Numbered from the stretch's first letter, positions 22,391 to 34,823 are shown. The stretch is DNA of 64,000 bases from Lathyrus oleraceus (GCF_024323335.1 NC_066585.1:179741149-179805148); one strand, 5' to 3'. The notes: generated from the letters alone by a model not told the origin. Numbers and translations are program-made.

Positions 22391-24450
22391 ATGGGTAAAC
22401 CAAAGATGGATCACAAAGATATGAAATGATGATCATGCAATAATGAACAATTAATGATGATAAATGCACAAAGGCATGCAAGCAAACATGTACATATGAA
22501 TTAATCAATCAATCAAACAAAGTCATTTAGCACACACTATAACCAAGCAATTAGGCTCAAGCAAGGGTTAGACTTTAAAGTCAACTGGAATGGGGTAAGT
22601 GTTGCTCTTAACCTTGACATTGAGAGCCAAGGTGAAGCAGATGAAAGGATATGAGGGGTGTGCCTCATTGCTCTTATCCCTGGTCAGGGAGAGCATTTAA
22701 TATCAAAAGGTGTGGGAGTTCAGAAAGTTGGAACTCTCTCCACAAGTTAATGACTCGATAGATCTTGGGCTTTTACTCACTATGCATCAACACATATGGT
22801 GTGAGCAAGGTGAGTGACACACAGAATAGTAGGAGATAGGCTACATATCTCTTCTATCTACCAATTGCCTCATATGAGGTCTTTTCCTGCTTGAGGACAA
22901 AGTTAAACAATCACAAACATTGCCTCTTAAGGAGGACTTCAGACAGGTGTCTGGCCAAGTAACAGGCCAGGTCTTCCAGACTACATGGAGACAAGAGATT
23001 CTACCTCAATGCTAATTCTATCAAGCAAAGCAATAGCAAGTTCACAATGGAACTATAGCAACTAAGGTACCTGAAATCAATCAAATATAACCAGTACTCA
23101 ATCACAAAGTCCAAACAGACAAGATATGAACCAACAGTCACTACAATCAATCACATGTGCAAAGCACAAACTCAAATCAAATGAGCTAGCATCCTACAAA
23201 ACAAACTAAGTTAGTCCATAACAATCAAATAAACCAAACTCAATCAACTTGAATTAATCTCCTTAAAGAAATTGCTTCTTCAACCTGAAAATCAAACTCA
23301 AACATGAGAAGTAAACCCTTAGGCGAAAGCCTAGGGTCAAAAATAAGGAAAAAATCTAAAACAGAACATGAAACTTAACCAAAATCAAGATTTATCAAAT
23401 ATGAACAAAGTCTAATTGGTCTCATGTCAAAATTATACACCAAATCCATTTCATAAGCAAATCATGTCAAATTATGCAAATTGAAACACATTGGAGCAAA
23501 CAGAATGAACACAAGCATATCAATACCACAATGGCTCAATAAATTCCAAGAAAAATAATTCCTAAACAGAACACATTCAATGAGCAACACACCAAAATTC
23601 ATGTCAATTGGATAAGTGGAAGTATGTCAATTAAAATCAACAAGTCAAAGCATGTTCAAGCAAGCTCATACAAGGCACCAAATCATGCATCAAGTTCAAG
23701 TAAGCATAAAACATAAATGACATGAGATAAATGAATGAAACCAAAACCATGGCAAACTTCAATATGTCTATAATACACATGCCAAATTTCAAGCCCATCC
23801 AATAAGCCACAAGAATTTCACAAAACATATGAGATCATGACTCACAAAATGTTCACAATTGGTCAAGCAGAGGGAAAATTCTCAAACAAATGGAAAATGC
23901 ATTCAAAAATTCCAGGAAAAATCACAAGAAAACTTAATATCCATAAGTATCAACATGAAAAAATCCAGAACAATTGGCATAGCATAGGCATGGTAAAGAA
24001 ATTCAAGAAGTTGGACAAGAAATGGTGTGACATACATTGTCACACCTCCAAAGATCACATCATATCTCACAATCCAGGAACTCAAAAATAGCAAACTATA
24101 TACCAAAATGACCAGGAATGAGTCTAGAACACACATGTAAAATTTCAAGAATTTCCAAATAAGCATCAAGATTTCATGAAAGAAATAGCAAGCATGGTGC
24201 AACAAATGACATGTGAAAACAAACCCTAGGCAATTATTTTTTCTACACGTGCACAAATTTATTAAAAATCAACAAAAAATAAAGGACATCACAAGGATCA
24301 TGGCACAAAAAATTGCATGTGAATTGGATTAATAATGAATGAGTTATGATTTTTTGATTGTGGAAGAAAATAAAAAAAGTGAAATAGAAGCATGTTAACA
24401 TGTGGTGAGCATAAGTGGAAAAATATACAAGGCAAACTGAGGAAAAGCTG
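22391..24450 (-). other. AC-rich body of the Ogre solo LTR, no gene seen
   Basis: Long low-complexity A-rich stretch on the plus strand. I see no coding signal. Confidence 0.7.
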
Positions 24451-24456
24451 GAAACC

Positions 24457-24523
24457 GGAATCGAACCTACGCCATTTTCAAATTGAGCGCCACTTAAGTG
24501 AAACGCTGCGTTTCACTTAAGTG
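24457..24523 (-). other. B-box-like motif beside a 33-bp palindrome in the solo LTR
   Basis: 24491-24523 is a perfect inverted repeat: arms CACTTAAGTGAAACGC and its complement around one central base. At 24467-24457 the minus strand reads GGTTCGATTCC, which fits the tRNA/SINE internal promoter B box. No clear A box is seen at the proper distance. Confidence 0.5.
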
Positions 24524-26430
24524 CGTGGCGTGCTGTGATAGGTCACATGGGAAACAAACACAAAACCACATGCAAAGGCAAGGCAAAATGGATCTATGAA
24601 ATTCTGGAAACGAAGAATATGAAGTTCATCATGTGTTCTTGCTGTTCATCATGCTTATGAACTTTTCATCACAGAAATTAACAAAAATTATATGGATCGA
24701 ACCAGCATTCATCACAGAGCAATAATCTAACATTGATTTCAATTAATTTTACTCATAGCAAAAAAACCGATCCAAAGAAGTTTCACAATCAAAGATTCAA
24801 ATCAGCATATCTTCTTCAAAACTTAATGAAATTGTACGATCCGAGTTGCATATTGATCTACATGATAGGATCTACAAAAGCCACATGAAGATTTCAAGAA
24901 TTGAAGGATTCGAATTCTTACCTATTGGAAGATGCAGATCTTGAATTGTTGGATTCCAAGCTCCAATGGTGAAAACAGAACTTCTATGATCAATAGGAAG
25001 ATGAATGAAGGCAAGGAAACAGCTCAACACAGCTTGAATGCATAGAAATCTTCAACTTCCATGTGAATCTTCAACTTGCAACAGATGCGATTCTCAAGAA
25101 TTCTCCACAATTCTCCTTCAACAGATCTTCACAAGGCCTGCATATGATGATTAAAGCAAGGAGCAAGCAAGAAAAATGATGAAAATCAATGGAAGAAGTT
25201 GAAAAAAGTTTGAGCAATTTTGAGAGAATTTTGGAGATTTTTGGTTTGGATCTGAGATTGTGATTGGTGATCCCGAAATTCTGTTACAATTAGGTTTAAA
25301 TACCCCTTGTTAATCAGCATTGTTAATCATGATTAGCAAAATGGAATTGGATTAGTGAGATTAGCATGTTATGCAAAAATGCCAAAATGCCCTTTTTCAA
25401 ATGTGACCAATGGAACAGTGCAAAACCAGTTGAAGCAAGTCCAAATTTCTGTTTTGAAGTGATTGGCATTGGTTTGGAGTGAAAATCATGTGTATTTTTC
25501 AAAATCACCTTTTTTCCCACCAAAATTTAAATTGGTTCACTTGAAAAATGGACTTTTTATGTGATGATTTTTGATGAAATGTGATGATGGATTATGATAG
25601 AGCATGTCAAATGGAGTTTGCTCAAAAAAGAATCACATGAATTGGCCAAATGGTTCAAGAGTTATGCCTCCTTGAAGTTCAACTTTTCTTGACAATGATT
25701 TGATCACAACTTGCCAACCACACATGAGAAATGAGTGTTCTTGGATGTTTTGGAAAGGTGAGAGCAAGATATTCAACTTTCATGTTGTACAAAATTTGAT
25801 TTGAATCTTGCTTGATGATGTAAAGTTGAGGAGAAGACCTTTCCATTTTTGGCAGTTGGAAATTACAGGTCACTTGCTATTTTTGGAAACTTTTTGTCTG
25901 ACCTCCAATTCCTCAATGATGATGTTTGACATGTTATATGAGACTTGTATGGACATGAATGGGACCTCTCAAACCATTTCCCACCATCAAATCCCTGATT
26001 AAATGCACAGTTGACCACAGTTGACTTTGCTAGGGTTTTGGATGACTGAGCTATGTTTTGATGAATTTCAAGCCTCTTCCACTTGAGATCTTGATTCCAA
26101 ATGATGTCACAACTCATATGAATCTCTTATGAATGATCATGGTGCCCAAATTCTTCAGAATGGCAACCATCTATCGCTCAATGGCTGATTTTGACTGATT
26201 TGACTTAATTGCTTCATCAGCAAGTAACAATGTTAGATGACAATATTTTTGTACTTTTGGTTATTAAACAAATAAAAAGAAATGATATACAAATGCTAAA
26301 CATGCTTGGTGATCAAGAACCACACTCACAATGTAACCCACCCACAAAGAGGGAAGCAAGGTGCACAATGATCCTTGAGGCAATGATATGATATGATATG
26401 ATGCCATGAGGGATCTTAGGGACAAAATTG
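24524..26430 (-). other. Remaining U3/R part of the Ogre solo LTR, no gene seen
   Basis: Non-coding LTR sequence running to the LTR start at 26440. A weak TATTTAAA-like box is near 25295 on the minus strand. Confidence 0.6.
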
Positions 26431-26440
26431 GGGTCTTACA

Positions 26441-27298
26441 AGGCTTTTCTTCTGACCTTACTCTTCTTCCATTGCTGATGTCAGATGAGATGTTTTTGAC
26501 ATTTGCCTTGGATCTGACATCCATTTTCTTTAACAATCTGTTAAACTGTCTCCCCAGCATTGCAACTTCATTGTCCCACTCTTTATCCATATCTTGATTG
26601 TTTTCCTCTTCTGTGTTGGATACAAAGGCAATGCTCTTGGTTTTCTTTTCAGTTCCCTCAATCAATCCCATCTCAAAGGTTTGAAGGGAGCCAATTAGCT
26701 CATCTACCCTCATGTTGGAGATGTCTTGAGACTCTTCTATGGTAGTCACCTTCATTGCAAATCTCTTAGGGAGTGATTTGAGTATTTTTCTTACTAACTT
26801 TTCATCTGACATCTTCTCCCCCAAGGCTCCAGAGGCATTAGCAATCTCAAGGATACTCATGTGAAATTCATGAATGTTTTCATCTTCTTTCATCCTTAAG
26901 TTTTCAAACTTGGAGGTGAGCAGCTGAAGTCTAAACATCTTTACCCTAGAGGTGCCTTCGTGAGTGGTCTTGAGAATGTCCCAAGCCTCTTTGGCTACTT
27001 CACAGTTATTTATCAGCCTGAAAATATTCTTATCCACTCCATTGAAGATGGCATTCAAAGCTTTAGAATTTCCAAGGGCTAGGTCATCCTCCTCCTTGGA
27101 CCATTGTTCTTCAGGCTTTTTCTCAACAGAGACTTCTCCTTCTTTAGTAACTACAGGATGCACCCAGCCTGTCAAGACAGCTTTCCAAGCCTTGTTATCA
27201 AGGGATTTTAAAAAGGCTACCATTCTTGGTTTCCAATAGTCATAGTTAGAACCATCCAAAATTGGTGGCCTATGAACAGATCCTCCATCCCTCTCCAT
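26441..27298 (-). pseudogene. N-terminal half of Maximus gag
   Basis: Starts at ATG 27298 (MERDGGSVHRPPILDGSNY), about 50 bp after the PBS. It reads through a copia gag domain of the UBN2 type: YWKPRMVAFLKS, then the helical WDILKTTHEG and SRVKMFRLQ segments and the region ending near KKMDV. The frame continues a few dozen codons into the solo LTR, so the natural frame is broken at 26441 by the 5.4-kb insertion. The other half is at 20040-21020. Gag packages the RNA into virus-like particles. Confidence 0.92.
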
Positions 27299-27350
27299 TG
27301 TACCAGAAAGTATTCTCCCTAGATCTCACCCAGAGCTAGAGCAGGATGCC

Positions 27351-27364
27351 TGCTCTGATACCAA
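27351..27364 (-). other. Primer binding site of Maximus element, initiator Met-tRNA type
   Basis: The minus strand reads TTGGTATCAGAGCA just after the 5' LTR end at 27366; it contains the standard TGGTATCAGAGC. Confidence 0.92.
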
Positions 27365-27365
27365 T

Positions 27366-28475
27366 TGAAATTCTGGTATCAGATATAAGATGTCGAAGGT
27401 AATGTCACGACACTAATATCTGTTAATACACAATGGATAATCAAACAGAATTGTAAAGTAAATCACACAAGCAATTGTTAACCCAGTTCGGTGCAACTCA
27501 CCTACGTCTGGGGGCTACCAAGCCAGGAAGGAAATTCACTATAATAGAATTAATTCAAAGACTATCCGTACACTTCAACAAGTTACAGTCTTTCTAACCT
27601 AATCTCTACCTGTGCAACTTCTACCTAAGCACTCATAGGTATGAGAACCCACTCACTTCCCTTACAATCACACACCCGTGATCTTAAACAACAATCCCTT
27701 CTGAAAAGAAAATACTTTTCAATTACAAACTCTTGATTTTACTTCACAGTTTCAATCAAGAAGACACACTCTTGATCTTGCTTCACAGATTTGATCAAGA
27801 AGACAAATCAGTCCAATTCAATCATCAATGGATGACTTGAATGACCTACAGACACAAACCCTAGCTCTCTCTCTAAATTTCGCTTAGTCTTGGTTGTGTG
27901 TACAAACAGGTTTTCTAAGTCCCTTTTTATAGAAGCAATCTGCTTGACTTGGACAACTTGAAAACCCTAACTCTATTTTCCAATCAAATCTTTTTATATC
28001 AGCTGTATAGATTTCCTTGGAAAATAAGTAAATCTGGTTGAAATCCCTAATTGAATGCGCCAGCTAGCCATATCTTCAATCAACCAATGATTGCCATTAA
28101 TTGTGCAATCACAAAACACCAGACATTCATACTGAATGTTTTGTGTACAGGATGTCATGACATCGGGTCTGACATCCTGGAAAAATCCTGCATAATCCAA
28201 TTTCCTTTTATAGCAGGTATAACCATATCAGATATCATGACATTGTGTATGTCATCTAAAACAATCCTGCATGAACATGTCTTCCATTAAGCTCCAGCAG
28301 GTACAACCAAAATCAGAAGCCTTGTCATTGTATGTGGCATTCTGAAACAATCCTGCTTGCACATGTTCTTTAACTCCAGCAGGTACATAGGATATCTCAT
28401 GTTAAGACATCACACATGACATCTTGTGAACACTCTTTGTTTTACCAAAATTGCTGCCAACACTTAGAATCAACA
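27366..28475 (-). repeat. 5' LTR of Maximus element, 1110 bp
   Basis: Exactly the length of the 3' LTR and bordered by the PBS, so it is the 5' LTR on the minus strand. The TATA box is at 27931-27921. Confidence 0.95.
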
Positions 28476-29790
28476 CAATCCAATTTCATTCAATCTCTCC
28501 AATCAGGTTTGCCTTATTCCCATTACTTTATGCATTTAATTTGAATGCTCTGATTGTATGAGGTATTATGGGTGAGTTTGATACCCTTTTGATGCATGTG
28601 TTTGACAAGAGGTTTAGGCCTCCTACCCTTGGTTGCTTTTTGTGAGCTTTTTGTGAATTTTAATGGCATGACTCATGTGGTTACATTTTGATTTGGGGGC
28701 AACTCTTGATTACCCTATCCTGTTTGCTCTAACCTGTTTTGTGTTTGTTATGGCATTGTTTTCTCCTAATTCCGTCATATTACTCTAACCTGTTTATTGA
28801 GTTTTTGTGAGGGCTCACATACTCTTGCAGAGATGGCTTGCCTGGTGTTCCACTTTATTTGTGGGATACCACCTGGAGGTTTATTCCGATTACCTGTACT
28901 GACTCACTTTCTTTGATGGTGTTAGCTTGGAAGAGTCTTTGGGTTTCTTATTTATCTAATTGTTGTTACTTCAGATCTTTATCCGTACAGTAGATCTCTC
29001 GATCCCTTTACTTTTCCCGCATGTTACCGATTTCTTAGGTTTCGTATAGCCTCTCGTGGCATGTCATTTAAGGTAACGCGGTTCCTTCATCTAGGACTGC
29101 CTTTTTGCATGAGCATCCCTAAACACCCCAAACTCATTGCTTTTTCTTCTCCTAAGAACACGTTATCTCCTTCTACTACAGGTGAGTAAGTCTCCAAAGG
29201 TCGAGCATCCGGTAGATTGCGTAGTAACGTCGTTCAACCCTTACCCCATAGGTGGTCGAACTATGTTTTTCTCTGATTTTCATCCTAGATGAGATACGTA
29301 GGCATAAGACGTGATGTCTCAGCGAGCACACTCCTCTTTAACCCATAGGTGGCCGAGCTACAAAGACTCTGATTCTCAGATTCAGATGGGATACGTATGC
29401 AGTGGATGCGACATCCGTGCGAGTCATTTTCTTTTGACCCTTCTTTTAGTAAGTAGTACATTAGATAAACATACACGCTTTTCTCATCCCTTCAACCATG
29501 TTTGCACAAATAAATTTTCACAAAAAACAACAACCTTTGCAACAAATGTGAAAAGGGCTCCCTAGGAGTACCTAGGATGTTTTGGGTGCCTAACACCTTC
29601 CCATTGCATAACCAACCCCCTTACCCAGATCTCTGACATTTTTACTAGTTTTTGATTTGATAAAACTTTTAGGTTTTTATTCGCTTTCTAACCATCCCTT
29701 TGGGTAAATAGAAGTGCGGTGGCGACTCGACTTATATGATTTACCTTGGATTTAGTCAATATCTCTAATGGTAACGAATACCCCGCTACA
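28476..29790 (+). repeat. Left LTR of element B, second part
   Basis: Resumes the LTR after the Maximus insertion and matches 42863-44177. It ends CCCCGCTACA at 29790. It contains the GGTGCC..AACACC hairpin block (29585-29602) and GGTGGCGACTC (29718-29728). Confidence 0.95.
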
Positions 29791-29796
29791 GAAAAG

Positions 29797-29814
29797 TGGC
29801 GACTCTGCTGGGGA
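29797..29814 (+). other. Primer binding site of element B
   Basis: TGGCGACTCTGCTGGGGA, 6 bp after the LTR end, identical to the PBS of D. It fits the tRNA-Arg PBS described for Ogre; the tRNA assignment is from memory, not a search. Confidence 0.8.
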
Positions 29815-30715
29815 CGAAACATCCTAGTGGGTTTTGCCTACTTTTCATATTTGTTGTATTGTATTGTATATTTTTTTGGGTGACATATTTTTGTGCAGTT
29901 TGGGATCACTGTATTGTATGTAATGATTGAATTGTTTGAATATTAATTCCTTGTATGCTTGGTGATCTTAGTGAGATGAGTTCTATACCCGGACTCGAGT
30001 GCACTTAGGATAGGAGAATGGCGTAGTCTTGTCGACTTGTGTGGAGTTATTCCTTAGCAAGTTGACTTGCAAGTCCATTCACTTGGTGGAGGTTATGTTG
30101 GGATCAATAATGTCACACAAGTAAGTTGTGGTTAGACATTACTCTTTCCAATATGGACCTTAGAAGCCAAGGACCTTAGTTTACCAAGCCCATCTTGGCC
30201 TATTCTTAGGATGTAGTGCGAAAGTCGTTCAAGTGTAAGATTTGATACGATTGTTACGCGATACTACACTCATAAGAGTCTCTCTTGAGAATATTTTTGG
30301 AATACGAGTAGTCGTTTCTCCAATAATATCCGAAAGATGGGATGATGACTATGGGAACCTCTTGTAGAACATGTTTGGCAAGTTTAAACCTTAGTACATT
30401 CCCTTTGGGTGGTTTTTAACCTAAACTCCATGCTCGTGACTTACAACAAACCCTTGATTCATGGTTGATCCGTTCATGAATCCTTAATATCAATGGAACT
30501 TAGGTGTTATAAGGTGTAAACCATAATCCACCAAAATGGATGATTGATATTAAGGATAACATGATCCATCCCATGACCTTTGTTTGGTGTGATTTGCTTG
30601 ATCCTTGAGTGTGATTGTTGCATTCATGCATTCATGCATCTATTTGCATTCATATCATCAATAAATAAGAAAATTTTCAAGGAACTTAAGGGGTTTATTT
30701 GCAAAATTTTCAGAC
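29815..30715 (+). other. 5' leader of element B
   Basis: About 900 bp of non-coding leader between PBS and ORF1; no protein signal. Its first roughly 475 bp is repeated at 44178-44669. Confidence 0.7.
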
Positions 30716-32166
30716 ATGGAAAGACAAAGAAGGAATACAAAGAAGTACAGCTTCAGGCAACCAGATTTGAAAGAGTTAAGGAATCTGACATCCTATGTAT
30801 TAGATCCTTTGGGTTTCAAGGCTCGTTTTGGGAGGCTTCTTCCTCTTCTGACTACTCAGGTGGATGAAGGATTGGTGAGTGTATTGGTGCAATTTTATGA
30901 TCCCTTGTACCGTTGCTTCACGTTTCCGGATTTTCAGCTTTTGCCCACACTTAAGGAGTATGCTTATCTTGTGGGTATACCTGTTCTGGATCAGTTGCCG
31001 TTCAGTGGCTTAGAAAGGGTTCCTACTTCTCAAGAAATAACTGATATGTTGCACATAGATGAATCTCTGGTTGGTGCTCATATGACTACCAAAGGTGGAA
31101 TTCAAGGTCTCCCTTCTGAGTTCCTCATTGCTCAAGCTACTATATATGGGAAGGCCATGAGTGAGGACGCCTTTGAGGCCATATTTGTACTTCTCATCTA
31201 TGGGCTAGTGTTATTCCCCAACATCGACAAGTTTGTGGATGTGAACGCTATTAGGATCTTCTCTACTCTTAATCCCGTTCCGACTCTGTTGGGCGATACC
31301 TACTTCTCTTTGCATATGAGGAATGCAAAGGGTGGTGGCGCCATTGTGTGTTGTTTGCTCTGTTGTATAAGTGGTTTATTTCTCACTTACCTCAGACAGT
31401 CGCTTTCAAGGAGAACAAGGAATGTCTATGGTGGTCCACGAGACTTATGTCTCTCACTAATGATGATATCTCTTGGTATAACCATGTGTATGATGGTGTG
31501 CAGATTATTGACTCTTGTGGCGAATTCTCCAATGTACCTCTTCTTGGTACATGTGGTGGGATTAACTACAACCCTGTTTTGGCACGTCGGCAGCTTGGGT
31601 TCCCCTTAAAGGATAAACCCAATAACATTCTGTTAGAGGGTGTATTCTTTCAGGATGGTAAAGATCCCCAAGGCTTGAAAGCTAGGATGGTCTGCGCTTG
31701 GCGCAAGATTCATAGGAAAGGAAGGAAAGAGTTGGGTCCTAAGAATTGCATCGCTTTGGAGCCTTACACTGTTTGGGTTAGGAAGAGGGCGTCTGAGTAT
31801 CTCATGCCTTATGAGTATCCGAGACCTACACCTATGATTATGGATGGGCCTTCAACCCTCTCTAATCAAGGAGTAGAGGAGTTGAGAGACGAAGACCGTT
31901 CACGTGCCTGGATCCGTGAAAGAGAAGAATTGCTTCAGTAGATTAAGGAGAAGGATGCTTTGATTGAGTTTCTTGAGCATCAGGTTATTGATGACCCTGA
32001 TGATGTATGGACTTCTCTACTTCCTCAGTCTTCTAAGTTCTGGAAGAGGAAGTATGATCGGCTCGCCAAAGAGAAGGCCGATATGGAGGCAGCCTACGAG
32101 AGGGAGGTGAAGAGGCTTCGCGCATCTTATCTTCCTGTGTCCCGAGCTTTAGATGATTGTTTCTAG
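30716..32166 (+). pseudogene. ORF1 of element B (Ogre-specific upstream ORF)
   Basis: Ogre elements carry an extra ORF of unknown function ahead of gag. This copy starts MERQRRNTKKY at 30716 and aligns through its length with ORF1 of D (for example FDPKHHCFTFPDYQ in D against FYDPLYRCFTFPDFQ here, and CGEFSNVPLLG in both). A frameshift near 31345-31355 moves the reading to the frame open to 31941. A TAG at 31939-31941 follows LLQ, and the frame continues to TAG 32164-32166. The C-terminal part is charged and probably coiled coil. Confidence 0.85.
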
Positions 32167-32390
32167 GGATCCATAAGACGATTATTTTCCTTTTCTCTTG
32201 TACATGATTGACGATGCTGCACTTCTTTTCCCTGATATTATTTGATGAGATATGCTTAATATTTCCAGAATTTGCAAATAAAACTCTAAAGTTCCTTTGA
32301 AATAAAAAACAAATCATATGCACAAACATTGCATGCATCATATGCATAAACAGGTTTTGTTTCCGGTCCCTTGTCCTATGGTCTAACTCT

Positions 32391-34823
32391 GTGTCCTTCA
32401 TTTATTTTGAAGACAAGCTGACTCACCGGTACTACACTAGAGCCAACATTTCAAGACTGATGGATCACTTAGAGCAAGAGAACCGCGAGCTAAAAGAGGA
32501 AGTGGACAGATTGACTGCCCTAATGGAGTCATTCATGGCTGCCCATAGCCAGTCTTCTCCGACACCTTCAACTCCTCCCCAGAGGATAGTTATCTCTGAG
32601 ATTGTCTCCTCTATTGTGCCCGCTGCCAGTGCACACTTTGTTCCAACAACCATACCAACCGGGTTCCCGTGGGGGATGCCTTCCAATTTCATGCCTGAGG
32701 GTCTTGTTCCCACCTTTGCTTCGCTGCCGGCATCTAGCCCGGTCCTTGTCGTTCCTCCTCCTGTCGTGCATACTTTGCCCAGGGTAGACGACACCATCTA
32801 TCATTCTGATCCGTCTGAGGGTCCAGATGTTTATGAGAAGATGAATGCTATGAATGATCAATTTCTTGAGCTTCGCAAGGAATTGAAAACTCTCAGAGGG
32901 AAGGATCTTTTCGGCAAGTCTGCTGCCGAACTCTGCTTGGTTCCAAATGTGAAGATCCCTGTGAAATTCAAGGTCCCTGATTTTGAAAAGTACAAAGGAA
33001 ATACTTGTCCTCTCAGCCACCTGGTCATGTATGCCAGGAAGATGTCGACTCAAACCGATAATGACCAACTACTCATCCACTACTTTCAGGACAGTCTGTC
33101 CGGTGCCGTTTTGCGTTGGTACATGGGTTTGGACAGCGCGAACATCCGATCCTTCAATGATCTCGGTGAAGCCTTCGTCAAGCAGTACAAGTACAACATG
33201 AATATGGCTCCCGATAGAGATCAATTGAGAGCCATGTCCCAGAAGGATAAAGAAACATTTAAGGAGTACGCCCAGAGGTGGCGAGAGGTGGCAGCACAGA
33301 TCGTGCCTCCGCTAGAAGAGAAAGAGATGACTAAGATCTTTTTGAAGACTTTAAGTTCTTTTTATTATGAGCGGATGATTGCCAGTGCTCCTTCTGATTT
33401 CACCGAGATGGTGAATATGGGGATGCGTCTAGAAGAAGGGGTCCGTGAAGGACGGTTAACCAGAGAAGAAGGCTCTTCTACCAAACGTTATGGGGCGTTT
33501 GCAAAGAAGAAAGATGGAGAGGCACATGCTGTGATCTCCCATGAGAAACCAAGAAAACCCTCTGTGAGGAGGAAGACTGTGCGGCCCGCCAGTAACCAGC
33601 ACCAGGTGGCTCATATAGCACCTGTTTTCAGAGACAATCAACAGTATCAACAACATAGTAACAATCAGCAACCACATCCGCAATATTAACAAAAACAGCA
33701 CCGACCGCAGCAGCAAGCCTACCAGCCTCGAAACAGTAATCAAACCAGTACGAGTTACAAGAGGAAAAAGGTCACTTTCGATCCTATTCCGATGACGTAC
33801 GCAAAGTTGTATCCCTCTTTGATAGAAAGGAAGCTGATTACTCCGAGAGACCCACCGGCTATACCTGCTAACCCCCAGTGGTGGTACAAGCCCGAGTTAC
33901 ATTGTGTTTACCATTCTAGTGCTCCCGGCCACGACGTGGAGAATTGTTACCCTTTGAAGACCAAGGTTCAAGACCTTGTGAGGTGTGGCATTTTGTGTTT
34001 CGAGGACGTAGGTCCTAATGTGAAGAAGAACCCATTGCCCGAGCATGGGAAATCTGTCAACATGGTCCAGGGTTGCCCTGGCAAATACAAGGTCAAATAT
34101 GTCAGTCATATTCAACAGTCTCTGATCCAGATGCATCATTTGTTGTGTGACTACAGTCATTATGAGCATGACCATGATAGATGCCGAGTCTGCTCTGTTA
34201 ACCGATTGGGTTGTTGCCAGGTACGCAAGGATGTTCAGGAAATGCTGGACGAAGGAGTCATTGAGATTCTTCAAAACAGTAATGCTGATGAAAATGAGCC
34301 TGAGGTCAATGTGATCTCGCCAGTGTTCCGGATACCCGAGCCTGTTATCATCAAGTACAATGGTAGCAAGCAGAAGGCTTCTCCTGCTCTGATCATTAAG
34401 CCTGCTGGTCCTGTGCCTTACTCTTCTGAAAAGGCAGTTCCTTATCGCTACAACGCCGTAGTAGTAGAGAATGGGAAAAAGGTGTCCTTGCCCTCTTCTT
34501 ATGTTGTGAATATTATCGATGTTAGCGGTTTGACCCGTAGTGGCCGTGTATTTTCAACACCGCCGAAGCCTCAAATTAATGCTGATTTTGTTGAACGCCC
34601 GATCGAGAACGCTGTGAACTCTCCGAATCCGGCACTTGCTGTTAAGCCCTCCTCCGTAATGAAAACTCCTACTTCTGTTGGCCCGAGTGGCAATACGAAA
34701 GAAGACTGTGATGAGATGCTGAGGCTCATCAAAAAGAGCGAGTACAATGTTGTAGACCAACTTCTACAAACACTATCCAAAATATATGTGTTATCCTTAC
34801 TCTTAAATTCAGAACCACACTGA
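32391..34823 (+). pseudogene. Gag of element B
   Basis: Frame begins near 32391; the first robust gag-like Met is 32460 (MDHLEQENRELKEE, coiled coil). The central gag domain (about 32940-33460) has the PDFEKYKG, HYFQDSLSG and FKEYAQRWRE motifs shared with A and D. TAA at 33687-33689 interrupts a Gln-rich linker. The frame resumes to the zinc-finger-like CVYHSSAPGHDVENC and a Cys/His-rich stretch near 34140-34230. A TGA at 34821-34823 separates it from protease. Both stops are readable as C-to-T changes (CAA and CGA). Confidence 0.88.

Larger units (their letters stand above)
21021..26440 (-). mobile_element. Ogre solo LTR, about 5.4 kb, inserted in Maximus gag
   Basis: On the minus strand it begins TGTAAGACCCCAATTTTG (26440) and ends CACCGCTACA (21021). 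These are the same termini as the LTRs of B. The U5-like end shares blocks with B: the GGTGCC..AACACC hairpin block at 21211-21228 and GGTGGCGACTC at 21096-21086. No internal domains and no second LTR are present, so it is a solo LTR left by LTR-LTR recombination. Flanks are gggct (21016-21020) and aggct (26441-26445), a 5-bp duplication with one mismatch. A length near 5 kb is typical of true Ogre elements in legumes. Confidence 0.85.
15300..28475 (-). mobile_element. SIRE/Maximus-type Ty1/copia element, internally deleted, with nested solo LTR
   Basis: Flanked by caatc at 15295-15299 and 28476-28480, a perfect 5-bp target duplication, and with 1110-bp LTRs at both ends (15300-16409 and 27366-28475) that start TGAAATTC and end ATCAACA. 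Polypurine tract and PBS place it on the minus strand. By eye the LTRs differ at about 28 sites (roughly 2.5%). Internal DNA codes for gag, the protease active site and an env-like protein, but integrase, RT and most of RNase H are deleted. A 5.4-kb Ogre solo LTR (21021-26440) interrupts gag. Confidence 0.93.

Noticed and set aside
22044..22508. 154-codon frame in the Ogre solo LTR
   Set aside because: Lies on a degenerate 60-bp tandem repeat in non-coding LTR sequence.
24457..24523. tRNA gene or complete SINE
   Set aside because: Only a B-box-like motif is visible; no A box at the right spacing, no cloverleaf, no poly-A tail or target duplication.
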